Source: Paenibacillus sp. JDR-2 (GTDB lineage: Bacteria; Bacillota; Bacilli; Paenibacillales; Paenibacillaceae). From it: DNA of 64,000 nt. This document shows, in pieces, positions 23,481 to 31,568 of the stretch. Location: NCBI RefSeq assembly GCF_000023585.1, contig NC_012914.1:5463501-5527500 (forward strand), read 5' to 3'. Each line of letters begins with the position of its first letter. The stretch's first letter is position 1. Made by a program: the position numbers and the translations under genes. A model generated the notes under the pieces. That model searched no databases, had not been told where the DNA came from, and was given only the letters and a program-made list of their open reading frames with translations.

Positions 23481-25376
23481 TTAACGATTCAAGAGGCTTC
23501 CCACATACCGCAGCAGCTCGTTTGCGCACACCGGGCAGTAGCCGTGTTCGTCAATTAACCGTTTGGTCACTTCATTAATTCGCTTCAGTTGGCTTTCATC
23601 CGGCGTTTTGGTGGAAGTCGTAATTTTCACGATATCCTTCAGGTCGGTGAACAGCTTTTTCTCAACAGCCTCGCGCAAACGTTCATGGCTTGTGAAATCG
23701 AATTTCTTCCCTTTACGCGAGTACGAAGAGATCCGGATCAAAATTTCTTCGCGGAACGCTTTTTTCGCATTCTCGGATACGCCGATCTGCTCTTCAATTG
23801 ACCGCATCAGGCGCTCATCCGGATCCATCTCTTCGCCGGTAAGCGGATCTTTGATTTTGGTCCAGTTGCAATAGGATTCAATGTTATCGAGATAATTCTC
23901 AAACAAGGTCCGGGCGGACTCTTCAAAGGAATAGACGAATGCCTTCTGAATTTCCTTCTTGGCCAGGTTATCGTACTCCTTGCGCGCTACCGAGATGAAG
24001 TTTAGATATCTTTCCCGCTCCTCCTTCGTAATCGAAGGATGCTGGTCAAGGCCGTCCTTCAGTGCCCGCAGCACGTCGAGAGCATTAATACAATGCATAT
24101 CCTGCTTGATGAGTGCGCTCGATATCCGGTTAATGACATAACGAGGGTCAATGCCGGACATCCCTTCCTCAATATACTCGTTCTGCATTTCCTTCAGATC
24201 GGCTTCCTTGAAGCCTTCAACCTCTTCTCCATCGTACATTCTCATCTTCTTCACAAGGTCCATGCCCTGCTTTTTCGTTTCCTTGAGGCGGGTAAGTATG
24301 GAGAAGATGGCTGCCGATTTCAGAGAATGCGGTGCGATGTGAATATGCTTCATATCGCTTTGGCCGATCAGCTTCGTGTAGATCTTCTCTTCCTCGGATA
24401 CTTTGAGGTTGTATGGAATCGGCATTACAATCATACGCGATTGAAGCGCCTCGTTTTTCTTATTGCTGATAAACGACTTGTACTCGGATTCGTTCGTATG
24501 GGCGATAATCAGTTCGTCGGCTGATATAAGCGCAAACCTGCCCGCCTTGAAATTCCCCTCCTGCGTCAGCGATAGCAGGTTCCATAGGAACTTCTCGTCG
24601 CATTTCAGCATCTCCTGGAATTCCATCAGACCACGGTTCGCCTTGTTCAGCTCGCCGTCGAAGCGGTACGCGCGCGGATCGGATTCCGAACCAAACTCCG
24701 TAATCGTCGAGAAATCGATACTGCCCGTCAAGTCGGCAATATCCTGGGACTTCGGATCGGAAGGGCTGAACGTACCAATACCTACCCGATTTTCCTCCGA
24801 CACAAGCACACGTTCAACGATTACATTCTCAATATCTCCATCGTATTCAACCCGAAGCCTCATTTGGCAAGAAGGGCATAGATTGCCTTCAATACGGACA
24901 CCAAGCTCCTTCTCAATTTCTGGACGAAGCTCATGCGGGATCAAGTGCAACGGTTCTTCATGCATCGGGCAGCCTTTAATGGCGTAAGTAGCGCCTTTCT
25001 CCGTTCTGGAGAAACGCTCCAGCCCTTTCTTCAGCATCGTTACAATCGTTGATTTCCCGCCGCTGACCGGTCCCATTAGGAGCAGGATCCGTTTACGGAC
25101 ATCCAGCCTTCTTGCCGCCGAGTGGAAGTATTCCTCCACAAGCTTCTCTACGGCGCGGTCGAGACCGAAAATTTCTTGTTCGAAGAACTTATAACGCTTC
25201 CTTCCGTTATCGTCCTCTACCCCAAAAGAATCAATCATCTCATAGACGCGCGCGTGCGCAGTCATGGCCGGGGTCGGGTCCTCTCTAAGCAGTTCAATAT
25301 ATTCTTTGAAAGATCCCGTCCACGCAAGCTTCTCACTCTCTGTCTGATACTCCGATATTCGCTTGAAAATGTCCAT
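23481..25376 (-). CDS. prkA: PrkA family serine protein kinase / AAA+ protein
   Basis: The 631-residue protein matches PrkA in length and sequence. The AAA+ domain has Walker A MGPVSGGKST (102-110) and AKGCPMHEEPLH-type PrkA features; the C-terminal PrkA domain (from ~380) ends in a CPVCANELL zinc-like pair. PrkA is a mother-cell protein in Bacillus sporulation, described as a kinase and more recently as a Lon-like ATPase; in many bacteria it is encoded with YeaH/YhbH and SpoVR homologues. Here no yhbH is adjacent and the nearby spoVR is split. GGAGGAGG precedes the start codon. Confidence 0.95.
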   Translation of the reverse strand: MDIFKRISEYQTESEKLAWTGSFKEYIELLREDPTPAMTAHARVYEMIDSFGVEDDNGRKRYKFFEQEIFGLDRAVEKLVEEYFHSAARRLDVRKRILLLMGPVSGGKSTIVTMLKKGLERFSRTEKGATYAIKGCPMHEEPLHLIPHELRPEIEKELGVRIEGNLCPSCQMRLRVEYDGDIENVIVERVLVSEENRVGIGTFSPSDPKSQDIADLTGSIDFSTITEFGSESDPRAYRFDGELNKANRGLMEFQEMLKCDEKFLWNLLSLTQEGNFKAGRFALISADELIIAHTNESEYKSFISNKKNEALQSRMIVMPIPYNLKVSEEEKIYTKLIGQSDMKHIHIAPHSLKSAAIFSILTRLKETKKQGMDLVKKMRMYDGEEVEGFKEADLKEMQNEYIEEGMSGIDPRYVINRISSALIKQDMHCINALDVLRALKDGLDQHPSITKEERERYLNFISVARKEYDNLAKKEIQKAFVYSFEESARTLFENYLDNIESYCNWTKIKDPLTGEEMDPDERLMRSIEEQIGVSENAKKAFREEILIRISSYSRKGKKFDFTSHERLREAVEKKLFTDLKDIVKITTSTKTPDESQLKRINEVTKRLIDEHGYCPVCANELLRYVGSLLNR

Positions 25377-25585
25377 GCCGTGCCTCCTCCCATCGCTTCC
25401 GCAATCCGCTAGTTTTCACTCCGCCCGGGATTATCTCTACATCATTGATCGTGTGGACCAACTTTTTACTGAAGTATTACAATCCTATGCTTAGTTATGT
25501 AGGAAATTGACCACTATTTTAGTCGGCAATCCGGCAAATAACGACAAGCATTTGCTATAATGATGGGAGAAAGAGGGGAATTAAC

Positions 25586-26425
25586 ATGGCAGTTAACAAG
25601 GAAGAGGAGCTGTACAGCCCCATCAAGGCCTACTACGAAAAGCTAGGTTTTACGGTAAAAAGCGAGGTTCTCCACTGCGATTTGGTTGCAATGAAACCGG
25701 ATGGAAGCGAGGCGGTTGTTGTCGAAATGAAAAAAACGTTCAATCTCGCTTTGCTGCTGCAAGGGATTGAACGTTTACGCATAAATGATCATGTTGTACT
25801 TGCCGTTGAGCGCAACCGCAAGAAAAGCGGCGCCCACAATCAGCGCTTCAGCGATATTACGGAGCTGTGCCGGATGCTTGGACTCGGCCTGATGACCGTC
25901 ACCATCTTCAAGACTAAGGCGCCGCTGATCGAAATGCTGTGCGAGCCCGGCGAGATGCCAAAGCGCGGCATCCGAAGAACCCGCCAGGCACGGCTCCTCA
26001 GGGAGTTCCGGGAACGGAGCGGAGATTACAATGTAGGCGGCAGCACCGGCCGCAAGCTCGTCACCGCCTATCGGGAGAAGGCGCTACGGGCAGCTTATGC
26101 CATGCAGCAAGCCGGCATCCTGTCGCCAAGCCAGCTGGCGTCGCTGACGGGCAATCCGCAAAGCGCCTCCATGCTGCGCAGCAATTATTATAGCTGGTTC
26201 GAGAAGGTTGGGCGCGGCCAATACCAACTAACGGCAGCCGGAGCCTTGGCCTTAGCCGAATACGATGAGGTGATCGCCGAATGGAAAGCAACCTTCACTC
26301 TTCCGCCCGAACCCGAGCCAAAACCAGCAAAAGCACCAAAATCAAATGCCCCCAAAGCTTCCAAAGCTTCCAAAGGGAAGACGTCCAAACGCGTAAAGGA
26401 ACCTCCTTTTAGCTACGAGCCGTAA
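25586..26425 (+). CDS. DUF2161 PD-(D/E)XK-type putative nuclease
   Basis: A 279-residue protein with an N-terminal PD-(D/E)XK-like core: CDLVAMKPDGSEAVVVEMKKTFNLALLLQG supplies the D-x-ExK catalytic pattern. This is followed by helical segments containing YREKALRAAYAMQ and SPSQLASLTG, which look like a winged helix that might bind DNA. The basic, alanine/lysine-rich tail (KAPKSNAPKASKASKGK) is probably disordered. The family is annotated as a phosphodiesterase-fold protein of unknown substrate. It is divergent from prkA and convergent with the aminotransferase gene, overlapping its 3' end by 17 bp. Confidence 0.88.
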   Translation: MAVNKEEELYSPIKAYYEKLGFTVKSEVLHCDLVAMKPDGSEAVVVEMKKTFNLALLLQGIERLRINDHVVLAVERNRKKSGAHNQRFSDITELCRMLGLGLMTVTIFKTKAPLIEMLCEPGEMPKRGIRRTRQARLLREFRERSGDYNVGGSTGRKLVTAYREKALRAAYAMQQAGILSPSQLASLTGNPQSASMLRSNYYSWFEKVGRGQYQLTAAGALALAEYDEVIAEWKATFTLPPEPEPKPAKAPKSNAPKASKASKGKTSKRVKEPPFSYEP

Positions 26426-27608
26426 ACTCTCGGATCGCTTCCGCCAGGCGTGCAACGCCAAGCACCGTTTTTTCACCTTTATTATGGGTGAAATTAAGCC
26501 GGGCGGTGTTCCTTTTTGGATCATAAGCATAAAAAGCGCTGCCCGGCACAAAAGCTACGCCCTTCGATACCGCAACCCGCAGCAGCGCTTCCGCATCCAG
26601 TCCCTCGGGAAGCTCCACCCAAAGGAACATGCCGCCTTTCGGCTCAATCCAATGCATTCCTTCGATTTTTTGCGCCTTGATCAGGTTTTGCATCTCCCGC
26701 ATCCGATCCCCGTAGGATTCCGAAATAATACGGATATGCTCGTCGAGCGGGAAATGCGCAAGCAGCTGGCTCAAGATCTGCTGATCCATCGTGCTGGACT
26801 GCAGGTCGGCCGCTTGCTTCGCTTTTGCAAGCATCTTGATCACCCGGGTATCGCCGATCGCCCAGCCGGTACGGAGTGCGGGAGCTACGATTTTCGAGAA
26901 GGTGCTTGTATAAATAACAACGCCGCTTCCAAACTGCTGCTGGTCAAGCGCAAACAGGGTTGGGTAAGCCGCATTTTCATCGTATTTCAGCTCGCCGTAA
27001 GGATCATCTTCAATAATAGGCACTTGATGGCCGGCGCAAATTCGCAGGATCTCCTGCCTTCTTTCCATGCTCCAGACATTGCCCGTCGGATTTCCAAAGG
27101 TCGGCACGGCATAAATAAACTTTGGCTTATGCTGGCGGACCAGTCGTTCCACATCCTCAGGAATCATGCCATGCTCATCGCTTTCGGCCGCAACAACCTT
27201 TAGACCATGCAGCTCAAATACTTGCAGGCAGGCCAAATAGGTTGGCCGTTCAACAATTACCGTATCCCCCGGCTCAGTGAGAACCTGGACAAGCAGGCTG
27301 ATCGCCTGCTGGGAGCCTGTCGTGATAATCATCTCATCCGGCTGCACGTTCATCCCCTTCTGGGCCATGCGGACGCAAAGCTGCTCGCGAAGCGGCAGAT
27401 AACCTTCAGTAAGTCCGTACTGCAATGCGCTTGTACCCGCTGAAATAGCACGATCCGCAGCTTCCCTGACAGCCTGTACCGGAAAAAGTTCTTCCGCCGG
27501 CAGGCCGCCGGCAAAGGATACGATATCGTTGCCTTGCGTCAGCTTAAGAATATCCCTCACGACGGAAGACTTAACCTGCGTCATTCTTGATGCAAAGCGA
27601 AATTCCAT
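26409..27608 (-). CDS. PLP-dependent aminotransferase (class I/II, 2-aminoadipate-type)
   Basis: A 399-residue fold-type I enzyme. SFAGGLPAEELFP is near the N-terminus, TTGSQQAISLLVQVL binds the cofactor phosphate, YAVPTFGNPTGN and IIEDDPYGEL are substrate and cofactor segments, and YTSTFSKIVAPALRTGW holds the Schiff-base Lys. The pattern fits the LysN/AraT-like group related to MocR catalytic domains, here without a DNA-binding domain. The substrate is probably a 2-oxo acid / amino acid pair, not identifiable by sequence alone. GGAGGAGAAGG precedes the ATG. Confidence 0.9.
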   Translation of the reverse strand: MEFRFASRMTQVKSSVVRDILKLTQGNDIVSFAGGLPAEELFPVQAVREAADRAISAGTSALQYGLTEGYLPLREQLCVRMAQKGMNVQPDEMIITTGSQQAISLLVQVLTEPGDTVIVERPTYLACLQVFELHGLKVVAAESDEHGMIPEDVERLVRQHKPKFIYAVPTFGNPTGNVWSMERRQEILRICAGHQVPIIEDDPYGELKYDENAAYPTLFALDQQQFGSGVVIYTSTFSKIVAPALRTGWAIGDTRVIKMLAKAKQAADLQSSTMDQQILSQLLAHFPLDEHIRIISESYGDRMREMQNLIKAQKIEGMHWIEPKGGMFLWVELPEGLDAEALLRVAVSKGVAFVPGSAFYAYDPKRNTARLNFTHNKGEKTVLGVARLAEAIREFTARS

Positions 27609-27750
27609 ATTTCCTTCTCCTCCCGCAATAAAAAACCATGATTTGTACTGTCACTATTGTCGCATAATAAAAAGAATACGTGCAAACTTAAACGTTTTCT
27701 TTTCCCTAATACTTGGTTATAATGAAGCTAGCATATCGGAGGTGCACAAA

Positions 27751-27849
27751 ATGTCTATTACTTTCGTTATTGTTATGACAGTCTTTATTTTGTTCCTGAC
27801 TGCCATCTTGACGTCTTCGTACAACGACGACAAGACCAAAGGCCTTTAA
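27751..27849 (+). CDS. Single-pass small membrane protein, 32 aa
   Basis: A 32-residue protein (MSITFVIVMTVFILFLTAIL...) that is one hydrophobic helix followed by a short charged tail (YNDDKTKGL). GGAGGTG lies six bases before the ATG and a strong terminator follows the stop, so it is a complete stand-alone transcription unit in spite of its size. No function is known to me; such peptides often regulate or assemble membrane complexes. Confidence 0.7.
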   Translation: MSITFVIVMTVFILFLTAILTSSYNDDKTKGL

Positions 27850-27858
27850 AAAACAAAA

Positions 27859-27899
27859 AAAGAAGCTTCCCTTGTTTACAGGAGGAGCTTCTTTTTTTT
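27859..27899 (+). terminator. Intrinsic terminator
   Basis: AAAGAAGCT / AGCTTCTTT stem followed by a run of eight T. Confidence 0.9.
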
Positions 27900-27942
27900 G
27901 AATTCGTATGTTTGTAGTAGTGCATTATGGATGATAATCCGA

Positions 27943-28194
27943 TTAACGGTTGAGAAGCTGCCCCATTTCATTCATGCACGGCTCGCACAAATAACGGTCC
28001 TTGAATTCCTTCACTTCTTCCATTGATCCGCAGAACACGCATCTTGGACGGTAACGCTCCAAAATAATATGGTCGCCTTGCACTAAAATCTCTACAGGAT
28101 CCCCCTCATTCATCTGATACCGTTTACGAAGTGATTTAGGAAGGACGATTCGTCCGAGTTGGTCCACCTTTCTAACCACACCTGCTGGTTTCAT
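27943..28194 (-). CDS. AbrB-family regulator with C-terminal Cys4 cluster
   Basis: An 83-residue protein. Residues 1-48 are an AbrB/SpoVT-type swapped-hairpin DNA-binding domain (GVVRKVDQLGRIVLPKSLRK). The C-terminal part, however, carries two CxxC pairs (Cys52/55 and Cys70/73) in place of the helical dimerisation region of AbrB, and probably binds zinc or reacts to redox or metal state. GAGGTG precedes the start. It is related to AbrB/Abh transition-state regulators but is not their orthologue. Its targets are unknown. Confidence 0.88.
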   Translation of the reverse strand: MKPAGVVRKVDQLGRIVLPKSLRKRYQMNEGDPVEILVQGDHIILERYRPRCVFCGSMEEVKEFKDRYLCEPCMNEMGQLLNR

Positions 28195-28314
28195 CTTTTC
28201 ACCTCTTTATGACTGTATTTGCAAGCTAACGTTGTGAAACATAGCACAGTAGACTTTCGATGGCCTTTATCGAATTCCTTCCCATACAAGGATAGTCCTT
28301 AATATTATGTAAAT

Positions 28315-28779
28315 TCAGTCCATTCCCGGGAACTTATTCTGGCGTAAAGCCTCATACACAATAATAGCGGCCGAGTTCGAAAGATTCAGCGACCGGACAT
28401 CCCCTGTCATCGGCATCCGCATGCAAGTATCCAGATTCGCATCAATCAGCTCTTGCGGAAGGCCTTTTGTTTCCTTTCCGAATACGAAGAAATCTCCGTC
28501 CCGAAAGTCAAACTCCGTATACACTTTTGTAGCTCTTGTGCTTGCATAAAAGAATCTTCCGTTTGGATTTGCATCCTGCAGCTCCTTGAAGGAATCATGA
28601 TATTCCACATGAACGGCATGCCAATAATCCAGTCCGGCACGCTTAAGAGTGCGGTCATCGGTCTGGAAACCAAGGGGGCGTACAAGATGAAGATGCGCGC
28701 CTGTTGCGGCGCAAGTCCGGGCGATATTGCCCGTGTTAGCAGGAATTTCAGGTTCAACCAAAACAATATGGAAAGCCAT
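28315..28779 (-). CDS. trmL: tRNA (cytidine/uridine-34-2'-O)-methyltransferase
   Basis: A 154-residue SPOUT methyltransferase of normal TrmL length that 2'-O-methylates the wobble base of tRNA-Leu isoacceptors. Family marks are IVLVEPEIPANTGNIART at the start, FFVFGKETKGLPQEL in the middle and the trefoil-knot SAM site RSLNLSNSAAIIVYEALRQ at the end. The start at 28779 is chosen because family members begin MxxHIVLVEPEIP and GAGG lies upstream; the longer frame to 28815 adds unrelated residues. Confidence 0.93.
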   Translation of the reverse strand: MAFHIVLVEPEIPANTGNIARTCAATGAHLHLVRPLGFQTDDRTLKRAGLDYWHAVHVEYHDSFKELQDANPNGRFFYASTRATKVYTEFDFRDGDFFVFGKETKGLPQELIDANLDTCMRMPMTGDVRSLNLSNSAAIIVYEALRQNKFPGMD

Positions 28780-28946
28780 AACTGTACCAACCTCACATTC
28801 TATGTCATTATACACGAAACACTGCGTTCCCGCACCAGTGCCAAAGAGGCAATTTTTACATTAGGTTAACGTACTCTTAATCTCCGCATAAATGTCTTCC
28901 GCCATAATGAAAACATCTTGTAGGAGGCAAAAGGAGAATAGATACG

Positions 28947-29663
28947 ATGAAAAAGAAAATATTGGTCGTTGATGATGAGCCGTCCATCTCCATGCTAATC
29001 GAATTTAATTTAAAGCTCGCCGGTTATGATGTCCGGTGTGTAAGCGATGGCGAGGCCGTATTCGAGATGTTAAAGCCATTCCGTCCTGACCTGATCGTAC
29101 TCGACTTGATGCTTCCGAAAATGGATGGCATCCAAGTATGCCGTGAACTGCGCAAGCAGAGCAATGCGGTACCAATCGTTATGCTGACTGCCTTGCAGGA
29201 CGTCACGGACAAAATCGCCGGGCTTGATAACGGGGCCGATGATTATATGACGAAGCCATTTAGCCCGCAAGAGCTGATCTCCCGTATCCAGGCGATTTTC
29301 CGCCGTATTCAGACCCTTCCGGGTCAAGCTGAATCAACGACATTCGATATTGGCAGATTGACGGTACGCGCCGAACAGCGCGAAGTGCTGATTGATGGCC
29401 GGACGATTGAACTGACTCCAAAGGAATTCGAGCTTCTTCTCTTCTTATGCAAGCATAGAGGCAAAGTATTAAGCCGTCAGCAGCTGCTTCACGGGGTATG
29501 GGATTACCACTTCCTCGGCGATACGCGAATCGTTGACGTTCATATCAGCCATCTTCGAGATAAAATCGAGCAAAACGCAAGAACGCCAGAGTACATTATG
29601 ACGGTCCGCAATGTCGGCTACAAGCTTCACGCCCCTAATATGGCCGATTCGTCACTGGCATAA
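28947..29663 (+). CDS. OmpR/PhoB-family response regulator, orphan
   Basis: A 238-residue regulator: receiver domain with acidic pocket VVDDE and phospho-acceptor Asp53 (LIVLDLMLPKMDG), conserved Lys in MTKPFSPQEL, then a winged-helix effector (ELTPKEFELLLFL, then HISHLRDKIE). It resembles PhoP/YycF-type regulators, but no histidine kinase gene is adjacent and a terminator follows directly, so the partner kinase is elsewhere. The start codon has AGGAGG upstream. Confidence 0.92.
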   Translation: MKKKILVVDDEPSISMLIEFNLKLAGYDVRCVSDGEAVFEMLKPFRPDLIVLDLMLPKMDGIQVCRELRKQSNAVPIVMLTALQDVTDKIAGLDNGADDYMTKPFSPQELISRIQAIFRRIQTLPGQAESTTFDIGRLTVRAEQREVLIDGRTIELTPKEFELLLFLCKHRGKVLSRQQLLHGVWDYHFLGDTRIVDVHISHLRDKIEQNARTPEYIMTVRNVGYKLHAPNMADSSLA

Positions 29664-29678
29664 ACACCTTTAACAATG

Positions 29679-29713
29679 AAGACCGCCTTTCCGATTACGG
29701 AAATGGCGGTCTT
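29679..29713. terminator. Terminator between response regulator and serC
   Basis: AAGACCGCC / GGCGGTCTT with inner TTCC / GGAA pairing. It serves the regulator (+) and possibly the convergent serC. Confidence 0.85.
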
Positions 29714-29724
29714 TGTCAACTTTC

Positions 29725-30813
29725 TTAACCGTTACGGCGCTGGAAGTCAGCCATAAAATCAGCAAGCGCTTTGCAGCTCTCGTGAGGAACGGCGTTGTAC
29801 GTCGAAGCGCGCAGACCGCCAACATCGCGGTGGCCCTTCAGGCCAACAAAACCATTTTGCTCCGATTCTTTCACGAATTGCTTCTCCAGCTCTTCGTTTT
29901 GCATACGGAAAGTGATGTTCATAAGCGAACGGCTGTCTTGATGAGCGCATCCAACGTAATAACCGTTGCTTTGATCGATCGCGTCATAGATCAGCTTTGT
30001 TTTATCGCGGTTGAGCTGCTCCATCGCAGCGACTCCGCCGTTGCCCTTGATCCATTTCAGAACCAGGTTAACCATATATACCGAGAAGGATGGCGGCGTA
30101 TTGTAAAGCGACTTGTTCTTCGCATGCGTGTCATAGCGGAAGATAGCCGGAATGTTCTTCGGGCTTTCTTGAACCAGGTCATCGCGTACGATTACAACCG
30201 TAACACCGGATGGACCAAGATTTTTTTGCGCGCCGGCATAGATAAGACCAAATTTGCTAATATCAATAGGACGGCTCAAAATATCGCTGGACATATCGGC
30301 TACAAGCGGTACATTGCCAAGATTCGTCGGGAACTCCTGGAACTGTACGCCTCCGATTGTTTCATTAGATGTAAGATGAAGGTAAGAAGCATTCTCCGGC
30401 ACAACAATTTCGTTCATGCTTGGCATACGCATGAAATTGTCGTTTTCTGACGATGCGGCAATAACCGTCTCGCCAATCAGCTTCGCTTCCTTAATGGCTT
30501 TGTCAGCCCAAGCGCCAGTCTTAACGTAAGCGGCAGGACGGCCCGCGGAAAGCAGGTTCATTGGAATCATGGCAAACTGCTGGCTAGCGCCGCCTTGCAG
30601 GAAAAGAACATGATAGTTATCCGGAATACCGAACAATTCGCGCATGAGGGCTTGTGAATCATTGTTCACTTGCTCATAAAGCGCGCTGCGGTGGGACATT
30701 TCCATGATGGACATCCCCGCGCCCTGATATTCGACAAATTGCTCTTGCGCCTGCTGCAGCACCTCAAGCGGTAAAGCGGCTGGTCCTGCATTGAAATTAT
30801 AGGCTCGTTTCAT
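29725..30813 (-). CDS. serC: Phosphoserine aminotransferase
   Basis: A 362-residue class V aminotransferase that converts 3-phosphohydroxypyruvate to O-phosphoserine (serine and pyridoxal phosphate synthesis). It opens KRAYNFNAGPAALPLEVL, has LFLQGGASQQFAMIPMN for phosphate binding, YAGAQKNLGPSGVTVV with the PLP Lys, and FVGLKGHRDVGGLRASTYN near the end, all diagnostic. The start at 30813 has AAGGTGGG upstream; the longer frame adds 11 atypical residues. It is a single-gene unit, divergent from thpR. Confidence 0.96.
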   Translation of the reverse strand: MKRAYNFNAGPAALPLEVLQQAQEQFVEYQGAGMSIMEMSHRSALYEQVNNDSQALMRELFGIPDNYHVLFLQGGASQQFAMIPMNLLSAGRPAAYVKTGAWADKAIKEAKLIGETVIAASSENDNFMRMPSMNEIVVPENASYLHLTSNETIGGVQFQEFPTNLGNVPLVADMSSDILSRPIDISKFGLIYAGAQKNLGPSGVTVVIVRDDLVQESPKNIPAIFRYDTHAKNKSLYNTPPSFSVYMVNLVLKWIKGNGGVAAMEQLNRDKTKLIYDAIDQSNGYYVGCAHQDSRSLMNITFRMQNEELEKQFVKESEQNGFVGLKGHRDVGGLRASTYNAVPHESCKALADFMADFQRRNG

Positions 30814-30941
30814 TTCCGTTACCCACCTTTTGTTTTTGTTAAACATCTCACATGATATTGATTATGATAGCAATTTTACCGGCTCTCTTCAAGTACATTT
30901 ACATAATGTTAGTGACAAAAAGTCGAACGGAGATTATTAAC

Positions 30942-31520
30942 ATGGCAGATAATATTCGGATTTTCACCGCAATATCCATTCCAGCAAACATTACCGGACA
31001 AATCGTTAGCCATTTGCCCGATTGGAAGAATCAGCTCTCTTTTCGGAAATGGGTGGATCCCCGGGACCTGCATATTACGCTTCATTTTATCGGAGACATG
31101 CCGGTTTCCTCTATTCCCACCATACAGGCCGCGATGCAGGAAACTGCTTCCCGCTCATCATCCTTCTCATTAGAGCTGTCGAAACTTGACTGCTTTGGAC
31201 GCGAGGAACGGCCCTCCGTATTATGGCTCGGCATAAAACAATTGCCCGCTGAGCTCCTTGGGCTCCATCAATTGCTTGGCCAATCGCTTCATTCGGGTAT
31301 TGGCTATTCGCCGGAGACCCGTCCTTACCGCCCTCACGTTACCTTAGCGCGGAAATATTCCGCTGATGAACCATGTACAGCCGGGAAGCTTGAGGAGCTT
31401 TCCAGCCCCCTTCTACAGCATCAGACAGCCTTCGACATAACCGGCATAACTCTATACCGTACCCGATTAGGCGAAAGACCTATGTACGAACCAATTGCGT
31501 CCGCACAATTCGACAAATGA
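30942..31520 (+). CDS. thpR: RNA 2',3'-cyclic phosphodiesterase (2H family)
   Basis: A 192-residue 2H phosphoesterase with both HxTx motifs: DLHITLHFIG in the N-half and YRPHVTLARKY in the C-half. It hydrolyses 2',3'-cyclic phosphates on RNA ends and was once called 2'-5' RNA ligase. The start at 30942 is chosen because the family begins with a short lead into RIFTAISIP and CGGAG lies upstream. It is convergent with glnA. Confidence 0.92.
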   Translation: MADNIRIFTAISIPANITGQIVSHLPDWKNQLSFRKWVDPRDLHITLHFIGDMPVSSIPTIQAAMQETASRSSSFSLELSKLDCFGREERPSVLWLGIKQLPAELLGLHQLLGQSLHSGIGYSPETRPYRPHVTLARKYSADEPCTAGKLEELSSPLLQHQTAFDITGITLYRTRLGERPMYEPIASAQFDK

Positions 31521-31521
31521 A

Positions 31522-31550
31522 AAGCGGACTCCCGCCAAGGGAGTCCGCTT
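31522..31550 (-). terminator. Terminator of glnA
   Basis: A 12-bp perfect stem AAGCGGACTCCC / GGGAGTCCGCTT; the minus-strand reading continues TTTCATTT. It also lies directly after thpR. Confidence 0.85.
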
Positions 31551-31568
31551 GAATAAATGCGTTACGAA

